Of a stretch of DNA of 64,000 bases, positions 16,084 through 25,085 are shown one piece after another (the stretch's first letter is position 1; every line of letters begins with the position of its first letter). Under the pieces are notes generated by a model that saw only the letters and a program-made list of their open reading frames with translations, made no database searches and was not told the DNA's origin. The DNA is from Methanocella sp. (GTDB taxonomy: Archaea > Halobacteriota > Methanocellia > Methanocellales > Methanocellaceae): contig NZ_DATJPM010000077.1 in assembly GCF_035506375.1 (NCBI RefSeq), forward strand, positions 1-64,000, written 5' to 3'. The translations under genes were made by a program, and so were the position numbers.

Positions 16084-17088
16084 ATGACAATGAAAGTGGT
16101 CATTCCAGCGGCCGGCGCGGGAAAACGGCTTTATCCGCACACGTACACGAAGCCGAAGCCCATGGTCTTCGTCGCCGGGAAGCCCATCATCGGGCACATC
16201 CTGGACCGGATGGCGGGCCTCGACCCCGACGAGGTCATCATCGTGGTCGGCTACATGAAGGACAAGATTATCTCATATGTCAAAACGAACTATTCGGGTG
16301 CCTTCCCGAAGATCACCTTCGTCGACCAGGACCAGCAGCTTGGCCTGGGGCATTCGATCTATGTTACCCGCGCTGCGGTGGGCGACAGCCCGATCCTGAT
16401 CGTGCTCGGGGACATGATCTTCAAGGACGGGTACAGCGAGTTCCTGAAGCACCACCTGGAGAACGGCAAATGCTCCGGCTCCATCGGCGTCAAGGCCATC
16501 GATAACCCGGAGCACTACGGCATTGTATACATGAATGATGACTGTACGGTCAATCGTCTCGTCGAAAAGCCGAAGCACTCGAAGTCCAACATCGGCATCG
16601 CAGGAGTGTACTTTATCGAGGACACTCCCCGGCTTTTTAGCGCGCTCGAAGGCCTCGTCTCTGCGAACCACAGTGGGGAGATACAGCTGACCGATGCGCT
16701 GCAGAAGGCCGTCGAACAGGGCTCCGTCTATAAGACGTTCGAGGTGAACAGCTGGTACGACTGCGGCAGGCCGGCATCGTTATTGGAGGTAAACCGCATC
16801 CTGCTTTCCGAGCAATGCCTGTCCGAGAACGGCGCGACCAACTCTATCATCATCGAGCCAGTCTCCATCGGCAAGAACGCCCGGATCACGAACTCCATCA
16901 TAGGCCCCTATGTGTCTATCTCGGAAGGGGCGTCCGTGAGCAATTCCATCATCGAGGACAGCATCGTGGGCAACAATGCCGAAGTGAAATATATGACGTT
17001 ACATTCATCCATCATCGGCGATCACGCCATACTGATCGGAAAGGCGAACGCGCTCAACATCGGCGACTCGTCCACCATTGAATTTTGA
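16084..17088 (+). CDS. Sugar-phosphate nucleotidyltransferase with left-handed beta-helix tail
   Basis: 334 residues. The N-terminal domain has the pyrophosphorylase signature PAAGAGKRLYPHTYTKPKPM and then a GDMIF motif, which activates sugar 1-phosphates with NTP to NDP-sugars. The C-terminal 90 residues consist of hexapeptide-like repeats (IGKNARITNSIIGPYVSI), a left-handed beta-helix used for oligomerisation or acyl/acetyl transfer, as in GlmU-like archaeal enzymes. It could be a glucose-1-phosphate uridylyl- or thymidylyltransferase; substrate is not certain. GGGAG lies 9 nt before the ATG at 16084. It stands 12 nt after the propeller gene and 11 nt before the SDR gene, in the same operon. 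Confidence 0.9.
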   Translation: MTMKVVIPAAGAGKRLYPHTYTKPKPMVFVAGKPIIGHILDRMAGLDPDEVIIVVGYMKDKIISYVKTNYSGAFPKITFVDQDQQLGLGHSIYVTRAAVGDSPILIVLGDMIFKDGYSEFLKHHLENGKCSGSIGVKAIDNPEHYGIVYMNDDCTVNRLVEKPKHSKSNIGIAGVYFIEDTPRLFSALEGLVSANHSGEIQLTDALQKAVEQGSVYKTFEVNSWYDCGRPASLLEVNRILLSEQCLSENGATNSIIIEPVSIGKNARITNSIIGPYVSISEGASVSNSIIEDSIVGNNAEVKYMTLHSSIIGDHAILIGKANALNIGDSSTIEF

Positions 17089-17099
17089 GGGTTGAGGAA

Positions 17100-18059
17100 A
17101 TGCAGACATCTGTTGTGACCGGCGGCGCGGGCTTTATCGGCTCCCACCTCTGCGAATACTTATTAGGCAAGGGAGAGCGGGTCATCGCGGTCGATAACCT
17201 GGGCAGCGGCAGCGAGAATAACCTAAAGGGCGCTTTGAAGAACGACCGCTTCAAGTTCATCCGGCACGACATGCGCGAGCCCCTGAAGATCGGCGAATCG
17301 GTCGATTTCGTATATAACCTTGCCTCCCGGGCCTCGCCCGTCGATTTCGACCAGTATCCGGTCGAGATCATGATGACCAACAGCATCGGGACTTATAACG
17401 CCATTGACCTTGCACTGGAGCATAATGCCCGGTTCTTGATGGCCTCGACCTCCGAATCTTACGGGGACCCGGAGGTGAGCCCCCAGCCTGAGACCTACTG
17501 GGGCCGCGTGAACCCCGTCGGACCCCGGAGCTGCTATGATGAGAGCAAGCGCTTCTCCGAGGCGCTGACCATGAACTTTATCTGGCACCACGGCCTCGAC
17601 GGCCGCATCATCAGGATATTCAATACCTACGGCCCCCGGATGCGACTTGACGACGGCAGGGTCGTCCCGAACTTCGTTACCCAGGCGCTCGAAGGTAAGC
17701 CGCTGACGGTCTATGGCGATGGCTCACAGACCCGGAGCTTCTGCTACGTGTCCGACCTCGTGCGCGGAATCTATCTCATGATGCAGTCGCCCGTGAAGGG
17801 CGAGGTGGTCAACCTGGGGAACCCTAACGAGATGACCGTGCTCGACTTTGCCCGCACCATCATACAAAAGACGGGCAGTTCCTCGCCCATCGACTATAGG
17901 CCTCTACCGGTGAACGACCCCCTTCAGCGGAGGCCGGACATCACGAAGGCGAAGCAGCTGCTGGGATGGGAGCCCGAGGTGAGCCTCGACGAGGGCTTGA
18001 AGAACACGATCACGTGGTTCTCCCGGAACATGAGCGAGATTAAGGAGAAGTTGAGTTGA
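17100..18059 (+). CDS. NAD-dependent epimerase/dehydratase, UDP-glucuronate decarboxylase-like
   Basis: 319 residues of the extended SDR family. TGGAGFIGSHL binds NAD; the active-site pair is a Tyr within SCYDESKR and upstream ASTSESYG. Later, FNTYGPRMRLDDGRVVPNF and VYGDGSQTRSFCYVSDLVRG closely match UDP-xylose synthase (UDP-glucuronate decarboxylase) rather than RmlB or GalE. It would supply UDP-xylose or a related sugar to the glycan. The ATG at 17100 is chosen over a TTG at 17085 because the Rossmann strand starts a few residues later and GAGG precedes it. Its stop overlaps the rmlD start by four bases. Confidence 0.88.
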   Translation: MQTSVVTGGAGFIGSHLCEYLLGKGERVIAVDNLGSGSENNLKGALKNDRFKFIRHDMREPLKIGESVDFVYNLASRASPVDFDQYPVEIMMTNSIGTYNAIDLALEHNARFLMASTSESYGDPEVSPQPETYWGRVNPVGPRSCYDESKRFSEALTMNFIWHHGLDGRIIRIFNTYGPRMRLDDGRVVPNFVTQALEGKPLTVYGDGSQTRSFCYVSDLVRGIYLMMQSPVKGEVVNLGNPNEMTVLDFARTIIQKTGSSSPIDYRPLPVNDPLQRRPDITKAKQLLGWEPEVSLDEGLKNTITWFSRNMSEIKEKLS

Positions 18060-18901
18060 TACTTGTCACAGGCAGCGGCCTTCTGGGCTCGGACGTCATC
18101 CGGGTCCTGGGAAAGGAGCACGGGGTCACGGGCACCTTCAACCGGAACCCGAAGCAGGGCGCCGTACGCCTCGACATCACGGACCGGGGCGACACCATCC
18201 GGGCCATCGGGGAGCTGAAGCCCGAATATGTGATCCACACGGCGGCGCTGACCAACGTCGACTACTGCGAGGACCATCCAGACGAGGCGGCGGCCATTAA
18301 TGATATGGGCACCAGGAACGTCGCCGATGCCTGCCGCATGGCCGGCGCAAGGCTCATCTATGTATCCACGGACTTCGTGTTCGACGGCACGAAGGGCATG
18401 TACAGGGAGGACGACCCCGTGAATCCCATATCGGCGTACGCCTACTCGAAGCTCATGGGCGAGTACCGCGTGAAGGAACTACCGGGGTACGCCATCGCCA
18501 GGACCAGCGTCGTCTACGGGAACGCCCGGCAGAACTTCGTGACCTGGGTGCGGGACTCGCTGGTAAAAAAACAATCTATCAAGGTGGTCACCGACCAGTA
18601 TAATTCGCCGACGCTGTCCTACGACTGTGCCGAGGCCATCGCCGCTCTAATAAAAAATAACGCGCAGGGCATCTACCATACGGCAGGGGGCGAGAGGATC
18701 AGCCGCTTCGATTTCGCCATGAAAATTGCCAGATTCTATGGCCTGGACGCAAGCCTCATCGAGCCGGTGACGAGCGATACGCTTAAGCAGAAGGCAAAGC
18801 GCCCCGCGGACTCATCGCTGGACGTAAGCAAGATCGGCCGCTATCATAAAATGCTCAACATCATGGACGGGTTAAAAAAGATGGAAGAAGTGAGACTATG
18901 A
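18056..18901 (+). CDS. rfbD: dTDP-4-dehydrorhamnose reductase
   Basis: 281 residues; reduces dTDP-4-keto-L-rhamnose to dTDP-L-rhamnose, the last step of the pathway. Visible features are MILVTGSGLLGSDV for the dinucleotide, HTAALTNVDYCEDHPD, STDFVFDGTKGMY and the YAYSKLMGEYRV catalytic Tyr/Lys. All of these are typical of RmlD/StrL. The start is TTG overlapping the upstream TGA (TTGA), a common translational-coupling arrangement; no better in-frame start exists. It sits directly before rmlA in the same operon, and the matching rmlB and rmlC lie on the other strand across the palindrome at 20095. Confidence 0.92.
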   Translation: MILVTGSGLLGSDVIRVLGKEHGVTGTFNRNPKQGAVRLDITDRGDTIRAIGELKPEYVIHTAALTNVDYCEDHPDEAAAINDMGTRNVADACRMAGARLIYVSTDFVFDGTKGMYREDDPVNPISAYAYSKLMGEYRVKELPGYAIARTSVVYGNARQNFVTWVRDSLVKKQSIKVVTDQYNSPTLSYDCAEAIAALIKNNAQGIYHTAGGERISRFDFAMKIARFYGLDASLIEPVTSDTLKQKAKRPADSSLDVSKIGRYHKMLNIMDGLKKMEEVRL

Positions 18902-19971
18902 AGGGATTGGTTTTATCCGGGGGCAGCGGCACCAGGCTGAGGCCCCTTACACACACGGGCCCTAAGCAGCTCATACCGGTGGCTAACAAGCCGGTGCTGC
19001 AGTATGTCATCGAGGACCTGCGCGATGCGGGCGTCACGGACATCGGGGTCATCCTTGGAAATAACGGCAAGGAGCAGGTCATCGCAGAGCTTAAGGACGG
19101 CCAGCAGTACGGCGTGCGCATCACTTACATCGAGCAGGGAGCCCCGCTGGGCATCGCCCACGCGGTCCAGTGCGCGAAAGAGTTCATGGGTGACGACGAT
19201 TTTATTGTGTATCTGGGCGACAACATGCTCAAGAACGGTGTCAAGGGCCTCGTGGACGACTTTAGGGAAGGCGGCTACGACGCGGCCATATCGCTGCAGT
19301 CCGTGCCCAATCCCCGCCAGTTCGGCGTGGCCGAGCTGGACAAGAAGGGGCGTGTCATCGGCCTGGAGGAAAAGCCCAAAGTGCCCAAGAGTAATTACGC
19401 CCTCGTAGGCGTCTACCTGTTCACCCCCGTCATCTTCGATATGATAAAACAGATTAAGCCCTCATGGCGTAACGAGCTGGAGATAACCGATGCCATCCAG
19501 AAGCTTCTGGACAATAAATACAAGGTCCGGTCCCACATCGTCACGGGCTGGTGGAAGGACACCGGCAAGCCCGAAGATATTTTGGACGTCAACCGCCTCG
19601 TGCTGGACGAGCTGAAGCCCCTCGTCGAGGGGAATGTGGAGGAGGGCGCGAGCCTTGTCGGGCGGGTCTCGGTCGGCAGGAACTCGGTGATCTGCTCGGG
19701 CTGCATGATACGGGGCCCGGTCGTGATCGGCAAGGACTGTACCATCGAGGCGGGCACGTATATCGGCCCCTATACCGCGGTCGGCGATGGGTGCAAGGTA
19801 AAAGGGGCATATATCGAGTCGTCGGTCCTCATGGCCGGCTGCAGCGTGTCCTGCGAGAATCGCATCGTGGACAGCCTCATCGGGAAGAACGCCATCATCG
19901 CCTCCGCCAACAGCGACCTGCCCCGGGGTACGCGGCTTATCGTCGGCGAGAACTCGTTCCTTAAAATATAA
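18898..19971 (+). CDS. rfbA: Glucose-1-phosphate thymidylyltransferase, long form
   Basis: 357 residues; makes dTDP-glucose from dTTP and glucose 1-phosphate, the entry to dTDP-rhamnose. The nucleotide-binding start LVLSGGSGTRLRPLTHTGPKQLIPV, YLGDNML and GLEEKPK are diagnostic. Beyond the roughly 240-residue catalytic domain it has a left-handed beta-helix extension (IGKDCTIEAGTYIGPYTAV), as in the archaeal/actinobacterial long RmlA class. Overlaps rmlD by ATGA. It ends the plus-strand operon; 120 bp later lies the long palindrome, a likely transcription barrier between it and convergent rmlB. Confidence 0.93.
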   Translation: MKGLVLSGGSGTRLRPLTHTGPKQLIPVANKPVLQYVIEDLRDAGVTDIGVILGNNGKEQVIAELKDGQQYGVRITYIEQGAPLGIAHAVQCAKEFMGDDDFIVYLGDNMLKNGVKGLVDDFREGGYDAAISLQSVPNPRQFGVAELDKKGRVIGLEEKPKVPKSNYALVGVYLFTPVIFDMIKQIKPSWRNELEITDAIQKLLDNKYKVRSHIVTGWWKDTGKPEDILDVNRLVLDELKPLVEGNVEEGASLVGRVSVGRNSVICSGCMIRGPVVIGKDCTIEAGTYIGPYTAVGDGCKVKGAYIESSVLMAGCSVSCENRIVDSLIGKNAIIASANSDLPRGTRLIVGENSFLKI

Positions 19972-20094
19972 ATCGGCTAGCTAGTCCAGGTTTCTGGATT
20001 GGCTCCTCATCTTTTTTCTATTTCGTTCATCAAATTTTATGGCTTTATTCGCATGAATTTTATTTATCGAACCTGCTAAGTACGCTGATTTGTT

Positions 20095-20405
20095 CGGTTG
20101 GTAACACGAAAACACGAAAATTTTTATATCCCACGTAAAGCTCGAAGACTCTAAGGTCCATGCTTTGGGTTTAAAACACGAAACAACCTCCCGAAGGCAC
20201 AAACAGCTCTAAAGGATTGAAACACGAGAGAAAGCATGTGTTACCGATAAAATTAACGTTCATTCATGCCGTATCTCGCGTTTTTAATCTTAGCGTTTTA
20301 GAGCCTTCGGGAGGTTGTTTCGTGTTTTTAACACCAGGCATGAGCTTTGTGATTTCGAGCTTTACGTGGGATATAAAATAATTCGTGTTTTAGTGTTACC
20401 AACCG
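20095..20405. repeat. 311-bp imperfect palindrome between convergent genes (type A element)
   Basis: The first about 150 bp and the reverse complement of the last about 150 bp match almost throughout: GGTTGGTAACAC, ATATCCCACGTAAAGCTCGAA and ACACGAAACAACCTCCCGAAGG appear in both arms. The centre is near 20250. The left arm shares an exact 39-nt string (20103-20141) with the element at 56607. CACGAAA-type words recur about every 9 nt. No open frame or transposase is present. It separates the ends of rmlA (+) and rmlB (-) within a 475-bp gap. The gap also contains AT-rich, featureless sequence from 19972 to 20094 and 20406 to 20446. Confidence 0.93.
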
Positions 20406-20446
20406 GAGGGCTATGCGTGCGTCGCTAACCCGTTAAAAAAATCAGA

Positions 20447-21406
20447 TTATTTATTGAGCAGTGGTTTCCACCACCACTCGTTCTGCACATACCAGTCGAT
20501 GGTCTTCTTCATCGCGTCCTCGAAGGTATGCGCCGGCTTCCACCCAAGCGCCCTGGTCTTGTCGCTGTTGAGCGAGTAGCGCAGGTCGTGGCCGGGTCGG
20601 TCCTTGACGAACGTGATAAGCGACTCCGGCTTCTTCAGCTGCCTTAAAATAAGCTTAACGACCTCGAAGTTGGGCTTTTCGTTGCCGCCGCCGATATTGT
20701 AGACCTCTCCCAGCTTTCCCTTACGGAAAACGGTGTCTATTCCGGCACAGTTGTCCTCGACGTAGATCCAGTCCCGCACGTTCATGCCGGTCCCGTAGAC
20801 CGGCAGAGGCTCGTTCTTCATGGCCTTCAGGATCATGAGCGGGATCAGCTTTTCCGGGAACTGATAGGGGCCGAAGTTGTTGCTGCTCCGGGTGATGAGC
20901 ACGGGAAGCTTATACGTGTTATAATAGGACCGGGCGAGCAGGTCGCCGGCGGCCTTGGCGGCCGAGTACGGGTTAGACGGGTTGATGTTCGACGTCTCAT
21001 AGAAAGAGCCGTCCTGTATGCTACCGTAGACCTCGTCCGTCGATATCTGCAGAAGCCGCCTTATGTCGTACTTCCTGGCAGCCTCTAATATGGTATAAAC
21101 GCCCTTCACGTTCGACTCTAAAAAATCCGAGGCGCTGTCGATGCTCCGGTCAACGTGGGTCTCCGCGGCGAAGTTGATGATCTCGTCTACGCCATACTTC
21201 TCGATGGTCTTTCCTACCGTATCGGCGTCGCAGATGTCGCCCCTGACGAACCTGATCTGGTCCCGGACGTTCTTGAGGTTGTCCAGGTTGCCCGCGTAGG
21301 TCAGCTTGTCGTACACCAGGACGTCGAGCCCCGGGTATTTCTTAAGAACGTAATGGACGAAGTTGGCGCCGATAAAGCCGGCGGCGCCGGTAACCATAAG
21401 AGTCAT
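20447..21406 (-). CDS. rfbB: dTDP-glucose 4,6-dehydratase
   Basis: 319 residues; converts dTDP-glucose to dTDP-4-keto-6-deoxyglucose with bound NAD+. TGAAGFIGANFV at the N-terminus binds NAD, FAAETHVDRSID and STDEVYGS are family hallmarks, YSAAKAAGDLL carries the catalytic Tyr-xxx-Lys, and NNFGPYQFPEKLIP is specific for RmlB. Length is slightly short for the family but complete. It lies 4 nt downstream of rmlC on the minus strand, completing the RmlABCD set together with the plus-strand rmlD and rmlA. Confidence 0.94.
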   Translation of the reverse strand: MTLMVTGAAGFIGANFVHYVLKKYPGLDVLVYDKLTYAGNLDNLKNVRDQIRFVRGDICDADTVGKTIEKYGVDEIINFAAETHVDRSIDSASDFLESNVKGVYTILEAARKYDIRRLLQISTDEVYGSIQDGSFYETSNINPSNPYSAAKAAGDLLARSYYNTYKLPVLITRSSNNFGPYQFPEKLIPLMILKAMKNEPLPVYGTGMNVRDWIYVEDNCAGIDTVFRKGKLGEVYNIGGGNEKPNFEVVKLILRQLKKPESLITFVKDRPGHDLRYSLNSDKTRALGWKPAHTFEDAMKKTIDWYVQNEWWWKPLLNK

Positions 21407-21410
21407 TTTT

Positions 21411-21890
21411 TCACCCGTGCTTCAGGCCGGGGGCCAGGCCCCAGTCGTAGGGTATTTCCTTCGTGTCCGGCGGCAGCCGGTACTCGTCGGGGTCCTTATA
21501 ATCGTACATCTCCGTGGGCACGTTCACGATGAGCGCCTCTTCCGTGCCGATACACTTGAACCCATGGTACACGAACTGCGGGATCTGGATCTGCATGGGG
21601 TTCCGCTCGCCGATGAAGAACTCGTTGATAATGCCCTTAGTGGGCGAGTCATCCCGGCTATCGTATAGCACGACCTTCATCATCCCATGGACGCAGACGA
21701 AGTTGTCCTTCTGCTTCTTGTGATAATGCCAGCCCTTCACGACGCCCGGGTACGCCGACGTCACGTAGGCCTGCCCGAACTTCTCGAAAGTCTCCCAGTC
21801 CGGGCGCATAATCTCCATTAAAAAGCCGCGTTCATCCACGTTCATGCGTAACTGGCGCACGGTGACGCCGTCGATCAGTCGCTGAGGCAT
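21411..21890 (-). CDS. rfbC: dTDP-4-dehydrorhamnose 3,5-epimerase family cupin
   Basis: About 159 residues with the RmlC cupin layout: DERGFLMEIMRPDWE, GVVKGWHYHKKQKDNFVCVHG with the active-site His, DSPTKG, and IPQFVYHGFKCIG. It should epimerise C3 and C5 of the 4-keto sugar between RmlB and RmlD. The spacing differs somewhat from classical bacterial RmlC (GWHYHKKQ in place of GLHFQ), a form often seen in archaea. The ATG at 21890 is preferred over 21917: a minus-strand TATA box (TTTATATTA) directly abuts 21917, which puts the transcription start near 21893. Same operon as rmlB. Confidence 0.87.
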   Translation of the reverse strand: MPQRLIDGVTVRQLRMNVDERGFLMEIMRPDWETFEKFGQAYVTSAYPGVVKGWHYHKKQKDNFVCVHGMMKVVLYDSRDDSPTKGIINEFFIGERNPMQIQIPQFVYHGFKCIGTEEALIVNVPTEMYDYKDPDEYRLPPDTKEIPYDWGLAPGLKHG

Positions 21891-22002
21891 AAGTATCCAT
21901 AATCTTAAGCGTGCCATTTAATATAAAACTTATCGGATATCAGCTCCTTGAATGGCGAACGAAAAAGGTTAAGTGGAATCATTCCTTCTTAATATCGATT
22001 AT

Positions 22003-22782
22003 ATGGCTGCTGTGGAATTATCGGTGATCTTACCGGCATATAAAGAGGAGAACAGGCTCCGGGACACCGTAGGTTCTGTACGCGAATATCTGCGCCGCGA
22101 GTTTCCGTCCTACGAGATGATCATCGTCGAGGACGCATCGCCCGATAACACATACCAGGTCGCCAGAGACCTCGCTGCCGGGGATCCGGGCATCATGCTA
22201 ATACACAACGATAAGCGGCTCGGCCGGGGCTCATCGCTGAATGAGGCGATCATGGCCAGTCATGGCCAGTACGTGATATACATGGACGTCGACCTGGCCA
22301 CCGATATTCACTACATACGGAAGCTCGTGGAATCCCTCCGGTCCGGCGCCGTGCTGGCCACCGGGTCCCGGCTCATCAAGGGCGCCGACATGGAGCGCCC
22401 CGTGGTCCGGGACATCGCGAGCAAGGCTTATAACCTTTTCGTGCGGCTGCTATTCTCGTCGAAGGTCTATGACCACCAGTGCGGCTTCAAGGGGTTCAAT
22501 AAGGCGGAGATCATGCCGGCGCTTAACCTGGTGAGGGATAACCACTGGTTCTGGGACACGGAGCTGCTTGTCATCTGCCAGAACATGGGCTTCCGGGTGG
22601 ACGAATTCCCGGTGGCCTGGAAGCATAACGGCGGCGACAATAAGAACGCCTCGAAGGTACGCGTGCTGAAGGATTCCGCCTACATGGGCCGGCGGCTGCT
22701 CGGCCTCAAGGTCCGGCAGATGTCCGGCGAGCTGACGGTCAAAAGTGTGGACACTTCGGCCGGGACAATGGGGCACCACTGA
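22003..22782 (+). CDS. Glycosyltransferase family 2, dolichyl-phosphate hexose synthase-like
   Basis: About 259 residues. LSVILPAYKEENRLRDTV, EDASPDNT, MDVDLATD and the later HQCGFKGFNK match the ALG5/DPM1 type of GT2, which loads a hexose from a nucleotide sugar on dolichyl phosphate at the cytoplasmic face. A small amphipathic C-terminus replaces the usual TM helices. A GTG at 21973 would add 10 residues; the ATG at 22003 is chosen because the GT-A strand starts almost at once. It is 5 nt upstream of the PIG-V-like gene, which could use the product as donor. Confidence 0.88.
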   Translation: MAAVELSVILPAYKEENRLRDTVGSVREYLRREFPSYEMIIVEDASPDNTYQVARDLAAGDPGIMLIHNDKRLGRGSSLNEAIMASHGQYVIYMDVDLATDIHYIRKLVESLRSGAVLATGSRLIKGADMERPVVRDIASKAYNLFVRLLFSSKVYDHQCGFKGFNKAEIMPALNLVRDNHWFWDTELLVICQNMGFRVDEFPVAWKHNGGDNKNASKVRVLKDSAYMGRRLLGLKVRQMSGELTVKSVDTSAGTMGHH

Positions 22783-22787
22783 GCGCC

Positions 22788-23906
22788 ATGAGCGATAATC
22801 CCTCGCAGTCCGGCTCTATAATCGGGCGATTCCGCGACCTGCTGGCATCAGTACCGTATGAGACCAAGTACATACTTCTTCTGTTCATCGGGACGAGGCT
22901 CGTCCTGACGGGACTGGGCCTCCTGGCCCGGAGATTCTTCCCCCAGAACGTCCAGCCCCCGATGTCATCGTTCTCATTCCTTAACGTCTGGGGCGTTTGG
23001 GACTCGTACCACTACGTGCACATCGCCGATAGTGGGTATACGTCGAACGCATTCTACGCCTTCTTTCCCCTGTATCCGCTGTTAATGAAGGCGCTCGCCT
23101 ACGTCATTGGTAACGCATTTATCTCGGGCCTGATCATTTCCAACGTCTGCCTGCTCTTCGCCAGCTTCTACCTCTACCGTCTCGTACTGCTTGAAAAGGA
23201 AAGCGACACTGCGCTCGAGTCTATAAAATATTTATACCTCTATCCCACGGCATTCGTGCTGTCGGGCGTCTTTACCGAATCCCTTTACCTGGCCCTCATC
23301 ATTGCGGGTTTCTATTACGCCAAAAAGCAGCGCTGGTGGATCGTCGGCATGCTGGGCCTTTTACTGTCGGCAACACGGACCATCGGTGTTTTCTTCCTGC
23401 TTCCCATGGTATACGAGTATGCGAAGAGCAAAGAGTTCAAGCTCCAAAAAATAGGGCTCGATGCGATACCTCTGTTGCTCATACCCGTCGGCCTGTTCTG
23501 CTACATGGCCTACAATTACCTGATGATCGGTGACCCCCTCGGGTTCGGCCACGTGCTCACGGCGGAGTGGGGAAGGCAGCAGTTAAACCCGATATTATCC
23601 GTAGTCTACGGCTTATTACAGGCTAAGGTCAACGCCCTCATAGCCCTGGCCTGTATCGCGTTCCTGACCGTATTTTATAGAAAGATCGGCTTCTCTTACT
23701 GGCTGGTGGGCGTATATTCCATCATCCTCCCCCTCTTTTCAGGTATCGGGAGCATGCACCGCTACAGCCTCGTGGCTTTTCCAATGTATATCATACTGGC
23801 CGAGCTGAGCAAGAATAAATACGTCGAGCAGTTCGCACCGATATTGTTAGCCCTCGCACAGGGAGCATTACTCGTATTGTGGACGTGCCAGATCGCCGTC
23901 GAATGA
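22788..23906 (+). CDS. PIG-V-like integral membrane glycosyltransferase
   Basis: 372 residues with about eight or nine transmembrane helices. VWDSYHYVHIADSGY in the first extracytoplasmic loop, FFPLYPLLMKAL, and LLLSATRTIGVFF match the GPI-mannosyltransferase PIG-V/GPI18 type of GT-C enzymes, which use dolichyl-phosphate sugars as donors outside the membrane. It probably adds one sugar to the lipid-linked glycan or to the glycoprotein. It is cotranscribed with the dolichyl-phosphate hexose synthase-like gene, a sensible donor-user pair. It converges with the GT4 gene at 23913, with a gap of only 6 bp. Confidence 0.85.
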   Translation: MSDNPSQSGSIIGRFRDLLASVPYETKYILLLFIGTRLVLTGLGLLARRFFPQNVQPPMSSFSFLNVWGVWDSYHYVHIADSGYTSNAFYAFFPLYPLLMKALAYVIGNAFISGLIISNVCLLFASFYLYRLVLLEKESDTALESIKYLYLYPTAFVLSGVFTESLYLALIIAGFYYAKKQRWWIVGMLGLLLSATRTIGVFFLLPMVYEYAKSKEFKLQKIGLDAIPLLLIPVGLFCYMAYNYLMIGDPLGFGHVLTAEWGRQQLNPILSVVYGLLQAKVNALIALACIAFLTVFYRKIGFSYWLVGVYSIILPLFSGIGSMHRYSLVAFPMYIILAELSKNKYVEQFAPILLALAQGALLVLWTCQIAVE

Positions 23907-23912
23907 GCGGAC

Positions 23913-25085
23913 TCATTCCAGCTCATGGTAGACGGCATCTATCGCCCTGGAGACGACCCCGACGTTGTACTTTTTAACGGCCCGCGCCCTCGCCATGCCG
24001 CCCAGAAGGCGCCGGGTCTCTCCCTCCGAGGCTAGCCGCCTGACAGCCTCATATACCGATAGCGGGTCGTTGGGTTGTATGAGGATGCCGGCATCCCCCA
24101 CGACCTCCGGTATAGAACCGCTCATCGTCGAGATGACCGGCAGCCCGGCAGCCATGGCCTCCAGCAGCACCATGCCGAATTGCTCCTGCCAGAAGTGCAC
24201 GGGTATGCTGGGCAGGATGAACGCGTCGGCGGAATTATACAATCGAGGGATCTCGTCATATGAGAAATTACCAGCAAGCTTCACGCGGCTCTCGATCCCC
24301 AGGCTCCGGGCCAGCCGAACGATATTTTCTTTTTCAGGCCCCGTGCCCGCCATGATCGCTTTTACGTTCGCCATATCGGGGTCCATGGATATCAGCTTCA
24401 TGGCGTACAGCAGGTCATAAACCCCTTTTTCCGGGGTGAGCCGGCCCACGAAGAGCAGGGCAAAGTCCTTCTCGTTTAATCCGAGCCGGTCCCGTATTCC
24501 CGGGCCAGCAGGCCGGAACCGGGAGGTATCGATGCCCAGGGGCACGGTCCTGACCTTTTCCTCCGGCACGCCCTCGATCATTAATGCCTTTTTTGCACGG
24601 TCGGTTACCGCCATAAAAATATCCGTGTTTTCCTTAATATAATGGAAAACTCGCCCGTTGCCGGTCAATCCCCTGAAAGACCTCAGCGATTGGAACGGGA
24701 TGTTCTCCCATACTGTCAGCACCATTTTTTTACTAGTGCCCCTGCGGACGCGGGCACACTGGTACGAGAAGCCGTTATAAGTTTCGGCCGCGTGGAGTAT
24801 ATTCTTATCCGCCAGTTCCTTTTCCAGCCCAAACATCTTATAATTCCAGCCACGTGAGAGCATAGCCACATAGGCGAAAGAATTCATAGGCCAGGGGAGG
24901 CCGCCGAAGTACTCTTCGGGCATGTGCAGCCTTTTTACCGGGAATTTTATGCTATCCAGCTCATAGCCATTATTAAAGGAGGCATAGCCCGTGAAGTCGT
25001 ACTCTGGCATCAGTGGCTCATATGACTGCATCTCGAATGGGTTTAGGTTACCGCCGCGGACGATGGCAACTTTCAACGCCGTCAT
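23913..25085 (-). CDS. Glycosyltransferase family 4
   Basis: About 390 residues in two Rossmann-like halves (GT-B). The donor-binding half has LLFVGRLTPEKGVYDLLYAM and the C-terminal EQFGMVLLEAMAAGLPVI, the E-x7-E motif of retaining GT4 enzymes. The first strand reads LKVAIVRGGNLNPFE. An open frame extends to 25250, but the ATG at 25085 is preferred: it overlaps the flippase stop as ATGA and starts just before the first beta-strand. It is the last gene of the five-gene minus-strand operon 29651-23913. Sugar donor and acceptor are unknown. Confidence 0.9.
   Translation of the reverse strand: MTALKVAIVRGGNLNPFEMQSYEPLMPEYDFTGYASFNNGYELDSIKFPVKRLHMPEEYFGGLPWPMNSFAYVAMLSRGWNYKMFGLEKELADKNILHAAETYNGFSYQCARVRRGTSKKMVLTVWENIPFQSLRSFRGLTGNGRVFHYIKENTDIFMAVTDRAKKALMIEGVPEEKVRTVPLGIDTSRFRPAGPGIRDRLGLNEKDFALLFVGRLTPEKGVYDLLYAMKLISMDPDMANVKAIMAGTGPEKENIVRLARSLGIESRVKLAGNFSYDEIPRLYNSADAFILPSIPVHFWQEQFGMVLLEAMAAGLPVISTMSGSIPEVVGDAGILIQPNDPLSVYEAVRRLASEGETRRLLGGMARARAVKKYNVGVVSRAIDAVYHELE

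Noticed and set aside
20095..20405. Insertion sequence or MITE with terminal inverted repeats
   Set aside because: The pairing runs through almost the entire element rather than only its ends, no transposase frame or target-site duplication could be made out; kept as an unclassified palindrome.
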